Of a stretch of 26,634 bases of DNA, positions 16,991 through 24,446 are shown piece by piece; the first letter of the stretch is position 1, and each line of letters opens with the position of its first letter. Both the position numbers and the translations under genes were made by a program. The stretch comes from an archaeon RBG_16_50_20. Lineage in GTDB: Archaea; Thermoproteota; Bathyarchaeia; 40CM-2-53-6. The DNA lies in NCBI GenBank assembly GCA_001768965.1, contig MEMY01000090.1, positions 975 through 27,608 on the forward strand. The letters run 5' to 3'. The notes under the pieces were generated by a model, which was not told the DNA's origin, searched no databases, and worked only from the letters and a program-made list of their open reading frames with translations.

Positions 16991-17427
16991 CCACTGAGCC
17001 GATTCGAGTCGAAGGAGACTTCCCTGTATACTTCAGGTATACAGTTGGGGTTGCGGGGGAGAAGTTCTTCCGTGAGATTATGGAGAATGGGAGGCTTATG
17101 GCTAGCCGCTGCAGTTCCTGTAACCTCAACTATCTGCCTCCGCGGATCTACTGCGAAAGATGCATGTCACGACTTGAAGAGTATGTCCCGGTGGAGAACG
17201 AAGGCACCGTCGAGGCATTCACCATAACTCACCAGGACGCCGAGGGAAATCCCCTCCAAGAGCCCGTAGGTGTCGCACTCGTGCGGTTTCCTGGAGCCTA
17301 TGGAGGACTAGTTCACAGAACCATAGACGTCTTAGCTATAGGCGACAGAGTTCGCGCAGTCTTCAAGGACAAGAAGGAGCGCACTGGGTCAATACTGGAC
17401 ATCAAGTTCTTCGAGAAGATTTCATAG
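16987..17427 (+). CDS. DUF35 zinc-ribbon/OB-fold protein, second of two
   Basis: It has the same build as the previous gene: a short lead-in (FPVYFRYTVGVAGEKFF), a zinc ribbon CSSCNLNYLPPRIYCERC, then an OB-fold (GTVEAFTITHQDAEGNPL, GDRVRAVFKD). The ATG at 16987 overlaps the preceding stop as ATGA and has GGAG nine bases upstream; an in-frame GTG three codons earlier is less likely. It ends three bases from the end of the convergent mutase small-subunit gene. The lead-in resembles that of DUF35 partners of Ltp2-like aldolases, in keeping with the Cys-less thiolase-like proteins upstream. Substrate unknown. Confidence 0.88.
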   Translation: MTTEPIRVEGDFPVYFRYTVGVAGEKFFREIMENGRLMASRCSSCNLNYLPPRIYCERCMSRLEEYVPVENEGTVEAFTITHQDAEGNPLQEPVGVALVRFPGAYGGLVHRTIDVLAIGDRVRAVFKDKKERTGSILDIKFFEKIS

Positions 17428-17430
17428 AAC

Positions 17431-17909
17431 TTACTTCCAGCGCTCTTTCCTGACTCGATCCACCATGTGATCTACTATCGCCTTCAGAGATGTGCCCGGG
17501 CCGAAGTTTCCTGTGATGCCCAGCTTTTCCAGTCTCGGTTTGTCTTCCTCCGGGATTATGCCGCCCCCAACTAGTAGAATGTCGCTGGCGTCATTTTCTT
17601 TCAGAGCTTTGGCAACTTTGGGAAATGCGGTCATGTGTGCTCCGTTGAGGAGACTCATCGCAACAATGTCCACATCTTCATCTATTGCCATTTGGGCTAC
17701 CTGCTCGGGGCTTGCCAGTAAGCCTGCATAGATAACCTCCATACCAGCATCTCTGAGGGCCCTGCAAAGAACTAGGGCACCGCGGTCATGTCCGTTTGGC
17801 CGCAGAGCTACTCAAGCCCGGGTTTGGCCACAAGCACCCTAATCTTTCTCTGCTCGCTGTTGCGAATGATGGTTTTAGTTGCTGAGATATTCCCACCTCC
17901 CAGTATCAC
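17431..17909 (-). pseudogene. B12-binding small subunit of acyl-CoA mutase, broken by a 17-base insertion
   Basis: The downstream part (17431-17742, MEVIYAGLLASPEQV to the stop) and the upstream part (from GTG 17909, ending VLVAKPGLE then TAG at 17808-17810) together make one B12-binding domain of the mutase family. The expected text at the junction is KPGLDGHDRGALVL. Removing 17795-17811 restores exactly that: L-D-G-H-D-R-G in frame, including the cobalamin-ligating His. As given, the first frame stops after Glu and the second has no good start until ATG 17742, past the His. The GTG at 17909 follows the large-subunit stop directly. This may be a true pseudogene, an assembly or sequencing error, or an unusual recoding or splicing case; the sequence alone cannot decide. 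Confidence 0.85.
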
Positions 17910-19670
17910 TCATAGAATCGAAGGTTCTTTCCACTCACCGAAAACCTGTCTGCCGACTTCAACAATTTCCCCAAGAGTTGCGTACGACTTTACCGCTTTG
18001 AGCATCGGATATATGCAGTTTGCATTGGGACTCTCAAGAGCTTTGCGCAGTTCATCTAAAGCTGTCCCAACTGCCCCGGGGTCTCTCGTCTTCTTCACTT
18101 CCTTCAACCGTTCAATCTGTCTCTGCCTAACGCTATCATCGATCTTTAGAGTCTCAATCGGCGAAGGCTCGTTCATTTCGTAAGCATTCACACCTACGAC
18201 GACTCTCTTGCCCTCTTCCATCTGGCGCTGGTACTTATAGGCAGTATCTGCAATTTCCCTCTGAATGAAGCCCTTCTTCAAAGCAGGAAGGATGCCACCA
18301 ATGTCCTCTATTCTAGCGAGGTACTCGTAAGTCCGCACCTCCATTTCATCCGTCAGCCATTCCACGTAGTAAGAACCTCCAAGAGGGTCGATGACATCTG
18401 CAACACCAGTTTCTTCTGCGATGATTTGTTGAGTTCTTAACGCGATGAGTGCTGCCTGTTCTGTCGGTAGAGCCCAAGCCTCGTCGTAGGAATTTGTGTG
18501 AAGCGACTGTGTACCTCCAAGTATCGCAGCTAGGCCTTCAACAGCAGTGCGCACAATGTTGTTCAAGGGTTGTTGCCAAGTCAATGAGACACCGGAGGTT
18601 TGTGTGTGGAAGCGCATGAGCATGGAGCGCGGATTTCGAGCGCGGTATTTCTCTTTCAGCACTCGCCCCCATATCCTGCGGGCAGCCCGAAACTTCGCGA
18701 TCTCTTCGAAGAAGTCCATCCCGCAGTTGAAAAAAAATGACAAGCGCGGCGCGAAATCGTCCACCTTCAAACCTGCTTCGAGGCCTAAATCAACGTAGGC
18801 GAAACCGTCTGCTAATGTAAAAGCCAGCTCTTGTAAAGCACTTGAGCCTGCTTCGCGGATGTGGTAGCCGCTTACGCTGATGTAGTTCCAGAGGGGCAGG
18901 TGTTTGGTCGAGTAGAGCATCATATCTCTGATTATTCTCAAGTGAGCCTCGGGTGGGTATACCCATTCCTTCTGAGCCGCGTACTCCTTCAGAATGTCTG
19001 TCTGAACTGTGCCTCTGAGCTTGTCGCCCGCTAGCCCTCTTTTGTTGGCGACGGCTATGTACATGCATGTGAGGACCGAAGCTGGCGCGTTTATCGTCAT
19101 CGATGTGCTTACTTCATCGAGTGGGATTTGGTCAAGTATTATTTCCATATCTTTGAATGAGGAGACGTTGACTCCGCATTTTCCGACTTCGCCCTCTGCC
19201 CTCTGGTGGTCTGCATCGAATCCATACAGCGTCGGCATGTCAAACGCGATACTCAGTCCCGTCTCGCCTTCCTTGAGCAGGTACCTAAGGCGTGCGTTGG
19301 TTTCCTCAGGGGTCCCATATCCAGAGAACATGCGCATGGTCCAAAGACGGCCCCTGTACATGGTCGGGTAGATACTGCGGGTATACGGGTAAGACCCTGG
19401 CAGTCCAGAATGTTCCGAGTAGCTATGTTGAGCAACGTCATTCGGTGTATAGATGCGCTGCAAAACAATGCCTGAAGGGTTTTCAAACACTTGCTTGCGT
19501 TCAGAAGACTTCTTGAGCCATGGTCTTAGCTCATTGCTTTCCCATCGACGTGCTTGTTTCGCTAAGGATCTTAATTCTCGAGGATTGTAGAGAGTTCCTC
19601 GCTTGTGCCTAGCTTGCGAAACTTCACCGAACAATCGTCTCCAATAGTTCTTTGTTTTCTTTTTTGGCAT
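17910..19670 (-). CDS. B12-dependent acyl-CoA mutase, large subunit (methylmalonyl/isobutyryl-CoA mutase family)
   Basis: Catalyses radical carbon-skeleton rearrangement of a branched acyl-CoA using adenosylcobalamin held by a separate small subunit. The 586 residues match the substrate-binding barrel: YPTMYRGRLWTMR (101-113), FDMPTLYG, TVQTDILKEY (221-230), SGYH with the conserved His at 270, and IDPLGGSYYVEW. The residues that separate methylmalonyl-CoA mutase (Tyr and Arg) from isobutyryl-CoA mutase (Phe and Gln) are Phe115 and Gln233 here, so the substrate may be isobutyryl/butyryl-CoA or a relative rather than methylmalonyl-CoA. ATG 19670 has no Shine-Dalgarno. It is followed immediately by the broken small subunit and faces away from meaB. 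Confidence 0.92.
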   Translation of the reverse strand: MPKKKTKNYWRRLFGEVSQARHKRGTLYNPRELRSLAKQARRWESNELRPWLKKSSERKQVFENPSGIVLQRIYTPNDVAQHSYSEHSGLPGSYPYTRSIYPTMYRGRLWTMRMFSGYGTPEETNARLRYLLKEGETGLSIAFDMPTLYGFDADHQRAEGEVGKCGVNVSSFKDMEIILDQIPLDEVSTSMTINAPASVLTCMYIAVANKRGLAGDKLRGTVQTDILKEYAAQKEWVYPPEAHLRIIRDMMLYSTKHLPLWNYISVSGYHIREAGSSALQELAFTLADGFAYVDLGLEAGLKVDDFAPRLSFFFNCGMDFFEEIAKFRAARRIWGRVLKEKYRARNPRSMLMRFHTQTSGVSLTWQQPLNNIVRTAVEGLAAILGGTQSLHTNSYDEAWALPTEQAALIALRTQQIIAEETGVADVIDPLGGSYYVEWLTDEMEVRTYEYLARIEDIGGILPALKKGFIQREIADTAYKYQRQMEEGKRVVVGVNAYEMNEPSPIETLKIDDSVRQRQIERLKEVKKTRDPGAVGTALDELRKALESPNANCIYPMLKAVKSYATLGEIVEVGRQVFGEWKEPSIL

Positions 19671-19744
19671 GAGCTTTCACAGTAGAGTTGTTGAGTTTCA
19701 CTGAAAGAGCCGTTAATGTTCTTTTGGGTGTCTCAATGGCGTTT

Positions 19745-19754
19745 ACTTTTAAGC
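19745..19754 (+). promoter_or_regulatory. Putative TATA box for meaB
   Basis: ACTTTTAAGC lies about 70 bases before the ATG at 19820 in the gap between the divergent mutase and meaB genes, predicting a leader of about 45 bases. Its position downstream of the TTG at 19688 argues against the longer reading of meaB. Confidence 0.35.
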
Positions 19755-19819
19755 TAGCATTTGGACAGCATCCAAGTCGAGGCGTGATCTTACGGTTGCC
19801 CGCTTCAACTTCGAATGCA

Positions 19820-20773
19820 ATGCTGAAGACACTGTTGCGAAGGTCAGTAAAGCATGACCGACGGGCCATAGCGCAACTTATGTCGATTGCGGAAAACGAC
19901 GCCCGCGCAAGAATCAAAATCCTGTCAGCTCTGTATGAACGGACCGGCAATGCCTACGTGATCGGCATCACTGGACCACCGGGGGCAGGCAAGAGCACCC
20001 TAATCTCCGCGCTAGCAAAACGGTATCGCGAAGAAGGGTTCTCAATAGGGATAGTAGCAGTGGACCCCACCAGCCAAGTCACCGGAGGAGCCTTGCTCGG
20101 CGACCGAATCCGAATGGCCGACCTGGCCTCCGACCCGAAAGTCTTCATAAGAAGCATGGCCACACGCGGACAGGTCGGAGGCATCGCCCGCGCAACCGAA
20201 GATGTTGTACGGATCCTAGATGCGACATCAACGGATTACATTATGGTCGAGACTGTAGGCGCGGGTCAATCTGACATTGACATCAAGAGCCTAGCTCATA
20301 CAACATTGGTTGTAACAGCCCCTGGGCTCGGTGACGAAATCCAAGCGCTTAAGGCAGGCATCATGGAGATCGGAGACATTTTCGTCGTGAATAAGGCCGA
20401 CAAAGAGAATACAGACAAATCCGTACAGGAAATCTATTCGATGATAATGATGTCTGAGCCTATTAATGGATGGCGACCTCACGTACTCAAAACAAACGCG
20501 CTCTCAGGTGAAGGAATCACTGCGCTAGCTCAAGCGATAAAGCAACACGAAGAGCATACAAGAAAATCAGATCAAATGAAGAAAGCGCAAACCGAGAGAT
20601 TGCGCCGCGAGGTCCTCGATGCGGCTAAACGATACTTTGAAGACATTGCTCTTCAAGAACTCGCATCAACTGAGGCATTTGCGAAACACGTTACCATGAT
20701 TGAGGGGCGCAAAGAAGATCCGTACACTGCAGCCCGCCTGCTTATGAAGCAGTGGAAGAAAAGTCGGGGTTAG
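19820..20773 (+). CDS. meaB: MeaB/ArgK-type GTPase, chaperone of the B12 mutase
   Basis: A G3E-family GTPase that gates cobalamin delivery to, and protects, methylmalonyl-CoA mutase-type enzymes. The GTPase motifs are P-loop GITGPPGAGKST (49-60), the MeaB signature VETVGAGQSDIDIKS, and VNKAD for guanine recognition. DPTSQVTGGALLGDRIRM is the family's switch segment. The C-terminal helices (RREVLDAAKRYFEDIALQEL) support dimerisation. About 317 residues, the usual length. I start at ATG 19820 because the family's helix (RRSVKHDRRAIAQL) begins there; a TTG at 19688 would add 44 atypical residues and precede the predicted promoter. It lies back to back with the mutase large subunit, its expected partner. 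Confidence 0.93.
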   Translation: MLKTLLRRSVKHDRRAIAQLMSIAENDARARIKILSALYERTGNAYVIGITGPPGAGKSTLISALAKRYREEGFSIGIVAVDPTSQVTGGALLGDRIRMADLASDPKVFIRSMATRGQVGGIARATEDVVRILDATSTDYIMVETVGAGQSDIDIKSLAHTTLVVTAPGLGDEIQALKAGIMEIGDIFVVNKADKENTDKSVQEIYSMIMMSEPINGWRPHVLKTNALSGEGITALAQAIKQHEEHTRKSDQMKKAQTERLRREVLDAAKRYFEDIALQELASTEAFAKHVTMIEGRKEDPYTAARLLMKQWKKSRG

Positions 20774-20815
20774 TGCAGCGGCATGTTTAGAATTGTGGTC
20801 CCAGAACGCCGCGGA

Positions 20816-20825
20816 CTATTAAATC
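20816..20825 (+). promoter_or_regulatory. Putative TATA box of a short transcription unit
   Basis: TATTAAATCT lies about 45 bases after the meaB stop. A transcript beginning about 25 bases further on would have a leader of about 65 bases before the small reading frame at 20913. Confidence 0.4.
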
Positions 20826-20912
20826 TCTAAACAAATCGACGTTCGAACGAAGAGCGTATCAACAAGCGTTAAGAAAGCTTCCTCAGCCACAGGTTCTCAG
20901 GAGCGTGCTGTA

Positions 20913-20966
20913 ATGGAAGACAATCAGGACGAAGTGGCTTTCTGGGATCCTCCTCGCCCGTGGTAA
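20913..20966 (+). CDS. Possible 17-residue microprotein
   Basis: ATG at 20913 opens a 17-codon frame, MEDNQDEVAFWDPPRPW, ending at TAA. AGGAG at 20899-20903 lies nine bases upstream, an ideal ribosome-binding spacing. A TATA-like box precedes it and a pyrimidine-rich tract follows, so it has the parts of a self-contained gene in a gap that otherwise holds nothing. The peptide is acidic and then Trp/Pro-rich, unlike chance translation, but 17 codons can occur by chance. No function assigned; a regulatory RNA is the alternative. Confidence 0.35.
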   Translation: MEDNQDEVAFWDPPRPW

Positions 20967-20992
20967 ACATCGCCTGGCGTACGATGATCCTA

Positions 20993-21021
20993 CCTTCCTT
21001 TTTCTTTTACCTCCTTTTCAC
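20993..21021 (+). terminator. Pyrimidine/T-rich tract, probable archaeal terminator
   Basis: The plus strand holds several T runs (TTCCTTTTTCTTTTACC and a further CCTTTTCACC) with no hairpin, the pattern that ends archaeal transcripts. It would terminate the short unit beginning near 20845, or read-through from meaB, before the convergent gene at 21035. Confidence 0.45.
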
Positions 21022-21034
21022 CTGTAGCCAACGG

Positions 21035-23194
21035 TTACGACGGTTGCTTGGCCAGAGTCAGATATCTTGATTCGTCGAATAGCCATCGTCCGTCTTCGCT
21101 GAAAAGATGCCAAGGTGTTAATTCGTCTGGGTCCACGGGCAGCCATCGGGCGACTAGCCACTCGCCAACTGAGTTCATACATTCCTGCTGAGCATGGCCG
21201 CCTCTGACAATTCTGTCATCTACTGCTTTGAAGAATTGTTTCACTTCACCATTCGGACACCAGACGATCGCGAAGAGACCCTCAAAATCACCAGTAACCA
21301 AGCTCCCTCTCCAAGCGGGCAGTAAGGACAACGATTGAGCCAAGGTGCTTGCCACTTGTTTCGAGCACGCCAATCCTATCATTCCCCAGTCCTCCGCGCC
21401 GATTTTGAGGGGCCAAACGGCGTATCTGAATACCATTTCTCTAAGCATCTTCGAGACCTTCTTTCCTATGTAGGCCCCAGACACGTTGAGGGACCTGCCC
21501 AACGCGGAGAGTGGCGTCCTACAGTCGAGCTGGAGATTCCACAATATGTGGAGATCAAGTTTGTCTAGCTGAACCTTCTTTCCTTGCAATGCATAGTCCA
21601 AGCTGTTTGAAGATCGCTTCGCGAGATTCTCACGAAGGCCGATTCCCCACGTGTCCCAGTGAACGTCCCAACTCCCGCGGTCGACGTTATAGCAGTCAAA
21701 GTTGACTGCTTGAAGATCTCCGTTAAGCTCGAGCATCTTGTATCTCGTTATGATTCCATTGTCCATCATAGATTGTAGGAACTCTCTTGTGAACTCCCTA
21801 TGTTCGAAGGGTATGTCCAGCACTGTGAAGAGATCGAAAGATCCGTATGTGCGAAACACCTGCCTGCAGTAAGGAAATCGCGAAAGTATCCCGATTACAT
21901 CCTTTTGCTTTGCAGTGTTGATGAGAATCAAGTTCTCTATGAGACCGAGTTTCTGCATATCGACAATAACATTGAAACGCAATCCGGCTCTTTTCGACAG
22001 ATCTCTTATCGCCTTCATCGCTGTAGGGACGCTGACCTTCAATAGCCTCGCAGCCTCACCCGCTTTGACGTCGGGTCTTTTTGAGAGCAACACGAGAAGC
22101 TCTTTCTCTTGTCGATCAAATCTGGGATTCGTAGGGCGAGACGCCAGAGTGTTGAATATGGTGTAGTAATCCGACACGGCTAGCCGAATGCCACCAAATT
22201 CCTTGAGCCTAGACCAGACTTCGCGGTATAGCGAATCTCCCACCATCATCTCGTAGAAGTCGAAGAACTCTATCAACCCATGCCCGAATACCCTCGTCTG
22301 TTTTCTAAGACCATGCCTCCCTTCCAGCCACAATTGTCCGTCATTCTTGCGTTCGAACAGTTTGTAAGCCAGGTATTCACCTTGCTCGCAAAGGACTCGC
22401 GGAGCATACTCCATCGTTTCGAGATTCTTAGGCGAGAGCAATATTGCAGCCTCTCGCGCGAGGACGCCACGCCGTAGCACTTCAAAGAATAGGATGGGCG
22501 GGTTGATGTTCAGGACACCAAGCTCAGGCCGCCATTGACTTCCCCACCTCCAAGTCTCTTCACTCTCAAAGACATCTGGGGGAAAGAACGATGTGATCGC
22601 AAGTGATGTGTGGTAGTTTTCACTCTCGTGCCATGTTTGTCCAGTTATGCTTTCGAGATCTCGCAGAGCTGACCTGAATTCATTTCTTGCGCTGTTCAGC
22701 TTTGCGTAGTACTCTGTTGTAAGGTCAGCTTTCTGGGCTAGAAGTTGTTGGAGTTCGTTTGTTACCCAAATCATCATATCATCGTTGCCGGCGCTATCAT
22801 ACACCTGATGGAGTTTGTCGTTTGACTCCGAAAGGTGCACGTTCTCGGTTATCTCTACTAATCTCTTGAAGAACTGTTTTCTGGCTGCTTCGTTTCGGTA
22901 CTTTGGAGTAACTTTCCTATAGACTTCGGCGATACCCTTCGCGAGGATGCATCGCAGGTAATCTTCTGAGGCTTTCTGCTTTAGCGTCTTCCCGGCTGCA
23001 GTTATGCTTGGAAAAGCTGACATCACGTGGGCAGGGGAAAATCGTTCCTCTAGGAGATATTTCAGCGCTTCCGGTGCTCTGTTTGTGATCGTGGCCTCGT
23101 TCCTGAGCAAAATGCTTAGCTTTAGTTTTCCGTCACTCAACCAAGTTATCGGCTGCGCATTGATCTGCCGGAGTTGAGCTTCTGATTTGGGCAT
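21035..23194 (-). CDS. Large regulator-like protein with two Lrp/AsnC-type modules, 719 aa
   Basis: Residues 1-350 form a mostly helical region with no recognised family. Residues about 357-405 look like a winged helix (FDRQEKELLVLL, then AARLLKVSVPTAMKAIRDL), followed by a beta/alpha stretch (405-490) resembling the Lrp ligand domain (CRQVFRTYGSFDLFTVLDI). The pattern repeats at about 543-590 (LDKLDLHILWNLQLD, LGRSLNVSGAYIGKKVSKML) and 595-665 (WRGSLVTGDFEGLFAIV). The opening of each repeat is the Lrp signature. One chain with two modules would act like a covalent Lrp dimer on DNA. ATG 23194 has a good TATA box but no Shine-Dalgarno. It is transcribed away from the ATPase-PolB2 operon and may regulate it or itself; that is inference. 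Confidence 0.7.
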   Translation of the reverse strand: MPKSEAQLRQINAQPITWLSDGKLKLSILLRNEATITNRAPEALKYLLEERFSPAHVMSAFPSITAAGKTLKQKASEDYLRCILAKGIAEVYRKVTPKYRNEAARKQFFKRLVEITENVHLSESNDKLHQVYDSAGNDDMMIWVTNELQQLLAQKADLTTEYYAKLNSARNEFRSALRDLESITGQTWHESENYHTSLAITSFFPPDVFESEETWRWGSQWRPELGVLNINPPILFFEVLRRGVLAREAAILLSPKNLETMEYAPRVLCEQGEYLAYKLFERKNDGQLWLEGRHGLRKQTRVFGHGLIEFFDFYEMMVGDSLYREVWSRLKEFGGIRLAVSDYYTIFNTLASRPTNPRFDRQEKELLVLLSKRPDVKAGEAARLLKVSVPTAMKAIRDLSKRAGLRFNVIVDMQKLGLIENLILINTAKQKDVIGILSRFPYCRQVFRTYGSFDLFTVLDIPFEHREFTREFLQSMMDNGIITRYKMLELNGDLQAVNFDCYNVDRGSWDVHWDTWGIGLRENLAKRSSNSLDYALQGKKVQLDKLDLHILWNLQLDCRTPLSALGRSLNVSGAYIGKKVSKMLREMVFRYAVWPLKIGAEDWGMIGLACSKQVASTLAQSLSLLPAWRGSLVTGDFEGLFAIVWCPNGEVKQFFKAVDDRIVRGGHAQQECMNSVGEWLVARWLPVDPDELTPWHLFSEDGRWLFDESRYLTLAKQPS

Positions 23195-23237
23195 AGGAGG
23201 AGCCTTTGTAGTGATTAATGATGTTCGATGATTTTCC

Positions 23238-23250
23238 GCTTATTATAGTA
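23238..23250 (-). promoter_or_regulatory. Putative TATA box for the 719-aa regulator
   Basis: On the minus strand TACTATAATAAGC lies about 50 bases before the ATG at 23194, giving a predicted start near 23217 and a leader of about 25 bases. The rest of the 220-base divergent gap shows no clear TATA box for the plus-strand operon. Confidence 0.5.
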
Positions 23251-23414
23251 GCACCGTTTGGTGGAGATACCCCCACTTGTTAGTGCTTAGTTTCAGTCAG
23301 TTGGTGTGGTCGGTTTTCAATGAGATGTGTGGGCAAGCGGTAGTTTGACCTATCTCAGTCTATGCGATATGAGGCTTACATGCTTCTTCAATTCTCGTTG
23401 AAACCTTCGCGCCT

Positions 23415-24446
23415 ATGTCCAGACGTGAGATCAGGCAACTGCAGGAGCTTGAACCATGGTTCTCTGACAGCTCAGAAGAGTTACCGAAGAGACTTGTTTA
23501 CGTCTACTATTGCGAAGTCTGCGATTCCATCTTAGCTCTGCGCTCTAAACTTGAATATCTTCAAAGTTTTCTGTACAGTGCAGTAGATCGCTGCCCTAAT
23601 TGCCACTTTAGTTTAGAGACTACGCTCCGCTGCCGCGTTCTCAACATAAGAATTCCGACCAGTCTCCTCACGAGGGAGTCTACGCAAACGCTGTCCCCCC
23701 GAAATTCATTCGCAACTCTCGAATCGCTCTTGAATAGCAACGTTGCGAATACACCTACTCTTGGTCATATTTCTCGACTTGAAGATCGATCATTGAGTTT
23801 TGGCATTAAGGACCTCGATGAAATGTTCGGAGGTGTGCGCAAAAACCAATTCACGTTTCTATATGGCGGAAAAGTGTGCCAGGCTATCGCTGAACGACTT
23901 TGTGTTCGTTCACAGTTGCCGGTTGGCGATGGAGGATTTGGTGCAGCAAGTGTGTTTATTGATGGTGGAAACACGTTCGATGTGTATCATGCATCTGAAT
24001 ATGCGACAATGCTTTACCTTGACCGCGACAAAGTTCTTCGTGACATTAAGGTCTCCCGCGCCTTCACATGCTACCAGCTCGTTAACCTTATCGTTGACAA
24101 ACTACCCATGCTCCTCTGCGAACAGAGTATCGGGCTTGTAGTTATCTCAAATATTCTAGACCTTTTTCTGGACTCTGAGGTTGACTTGAAAGAGGCAAAG
24201 CATACCGTCAACTTCCTTTCAAGCTTCTTAGCGCAACTCGCTCGCGAAAAGCAGATTGCACTGGTCGCAACCTGTCCGACACAAAGAAACGGCAGCGATG
24301 TTCTACTCCGTCAATTCCTCACAGGCCGTGCACAGGTCGTGCTCAAAGCTGAGCAGAGGGTGCGGGAAGTACGCTTTACACTCAAAAAACACCCTAGCAA
24401 ACAGCCAGCAACGCAAACCACCTACCTTGTTGCCGATGCCCTGTGA
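23415..24446 (+). CDS. PolB2-associated RecA/Rad55-like ATPase with degenerate nucleotide site
   Basis: An N-terminal zinc ribbon has C33, C36, C60 and C63 (YYCEVC and RCPNC). The RecA-like fold follows: SFGIKDLDEMFGGVRKNQ leads into FLYGGKVCQAIAE where a P-loop should be, with most of G-x4-GKT lost. The segment VFIDGGNTFDVY and the SRAFTCYQL motif are typical of archaeal Rad55-like proteins that neighbour PolB2. The Walker B position reads LVVISN, with no acidic residue. ATP hydrolysis is therefore doubtful and a scaffold role likely. Its stop overlaps the polymerase start as GTGA, so the two are translated together. In Sulfolobus a similar RadA-like protein shares an operon with Dpo2 and AlkA in the DNA-damage response. 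Start ATG 23415. Confidence 0.85.
   Translation: MSRREIRQLQELEPWFSDSSEELPKRLVYVYYCEVCDSILALRSKLEYLQSFLYSAVDRCPNCHFSLETTLRCRVLNIRIPTSLLTRESTQTLSPRNSFATLESLLNSNVANTPTLGHISRLEDRSLSFGIKDLDEMFGGVRKNQFTFLYGGKVCQAIAERLCVRSQLPVGDGGFGAASVFIDGGNTFDVYHASEYATMLYLDRDKVLRDIKVSRAFTCYQLVNLIVDKLPMLLCEQSIGLVVISNILDLFLDSEVDLKEAKHTVNFLSSFLAQLAREKQIALVATCPTQRNGSDVLLRQFLTGRAQVVLKAEQRVREVRFTLKKHPSKQPATQTTYLVADAL

Noticed and set aside
19688..19819. 44-residue N-terminal extension of meaB from TTG 19688
   Set aside because: It precedes the putative TATA box and has no family counterpart; ATG 19820 fits the family start.
19624..19950. Minus-strand open frame overlapping the mutase start and meaB
   Set aside because: A shadow of two well-supported genes, with no family resemblance.
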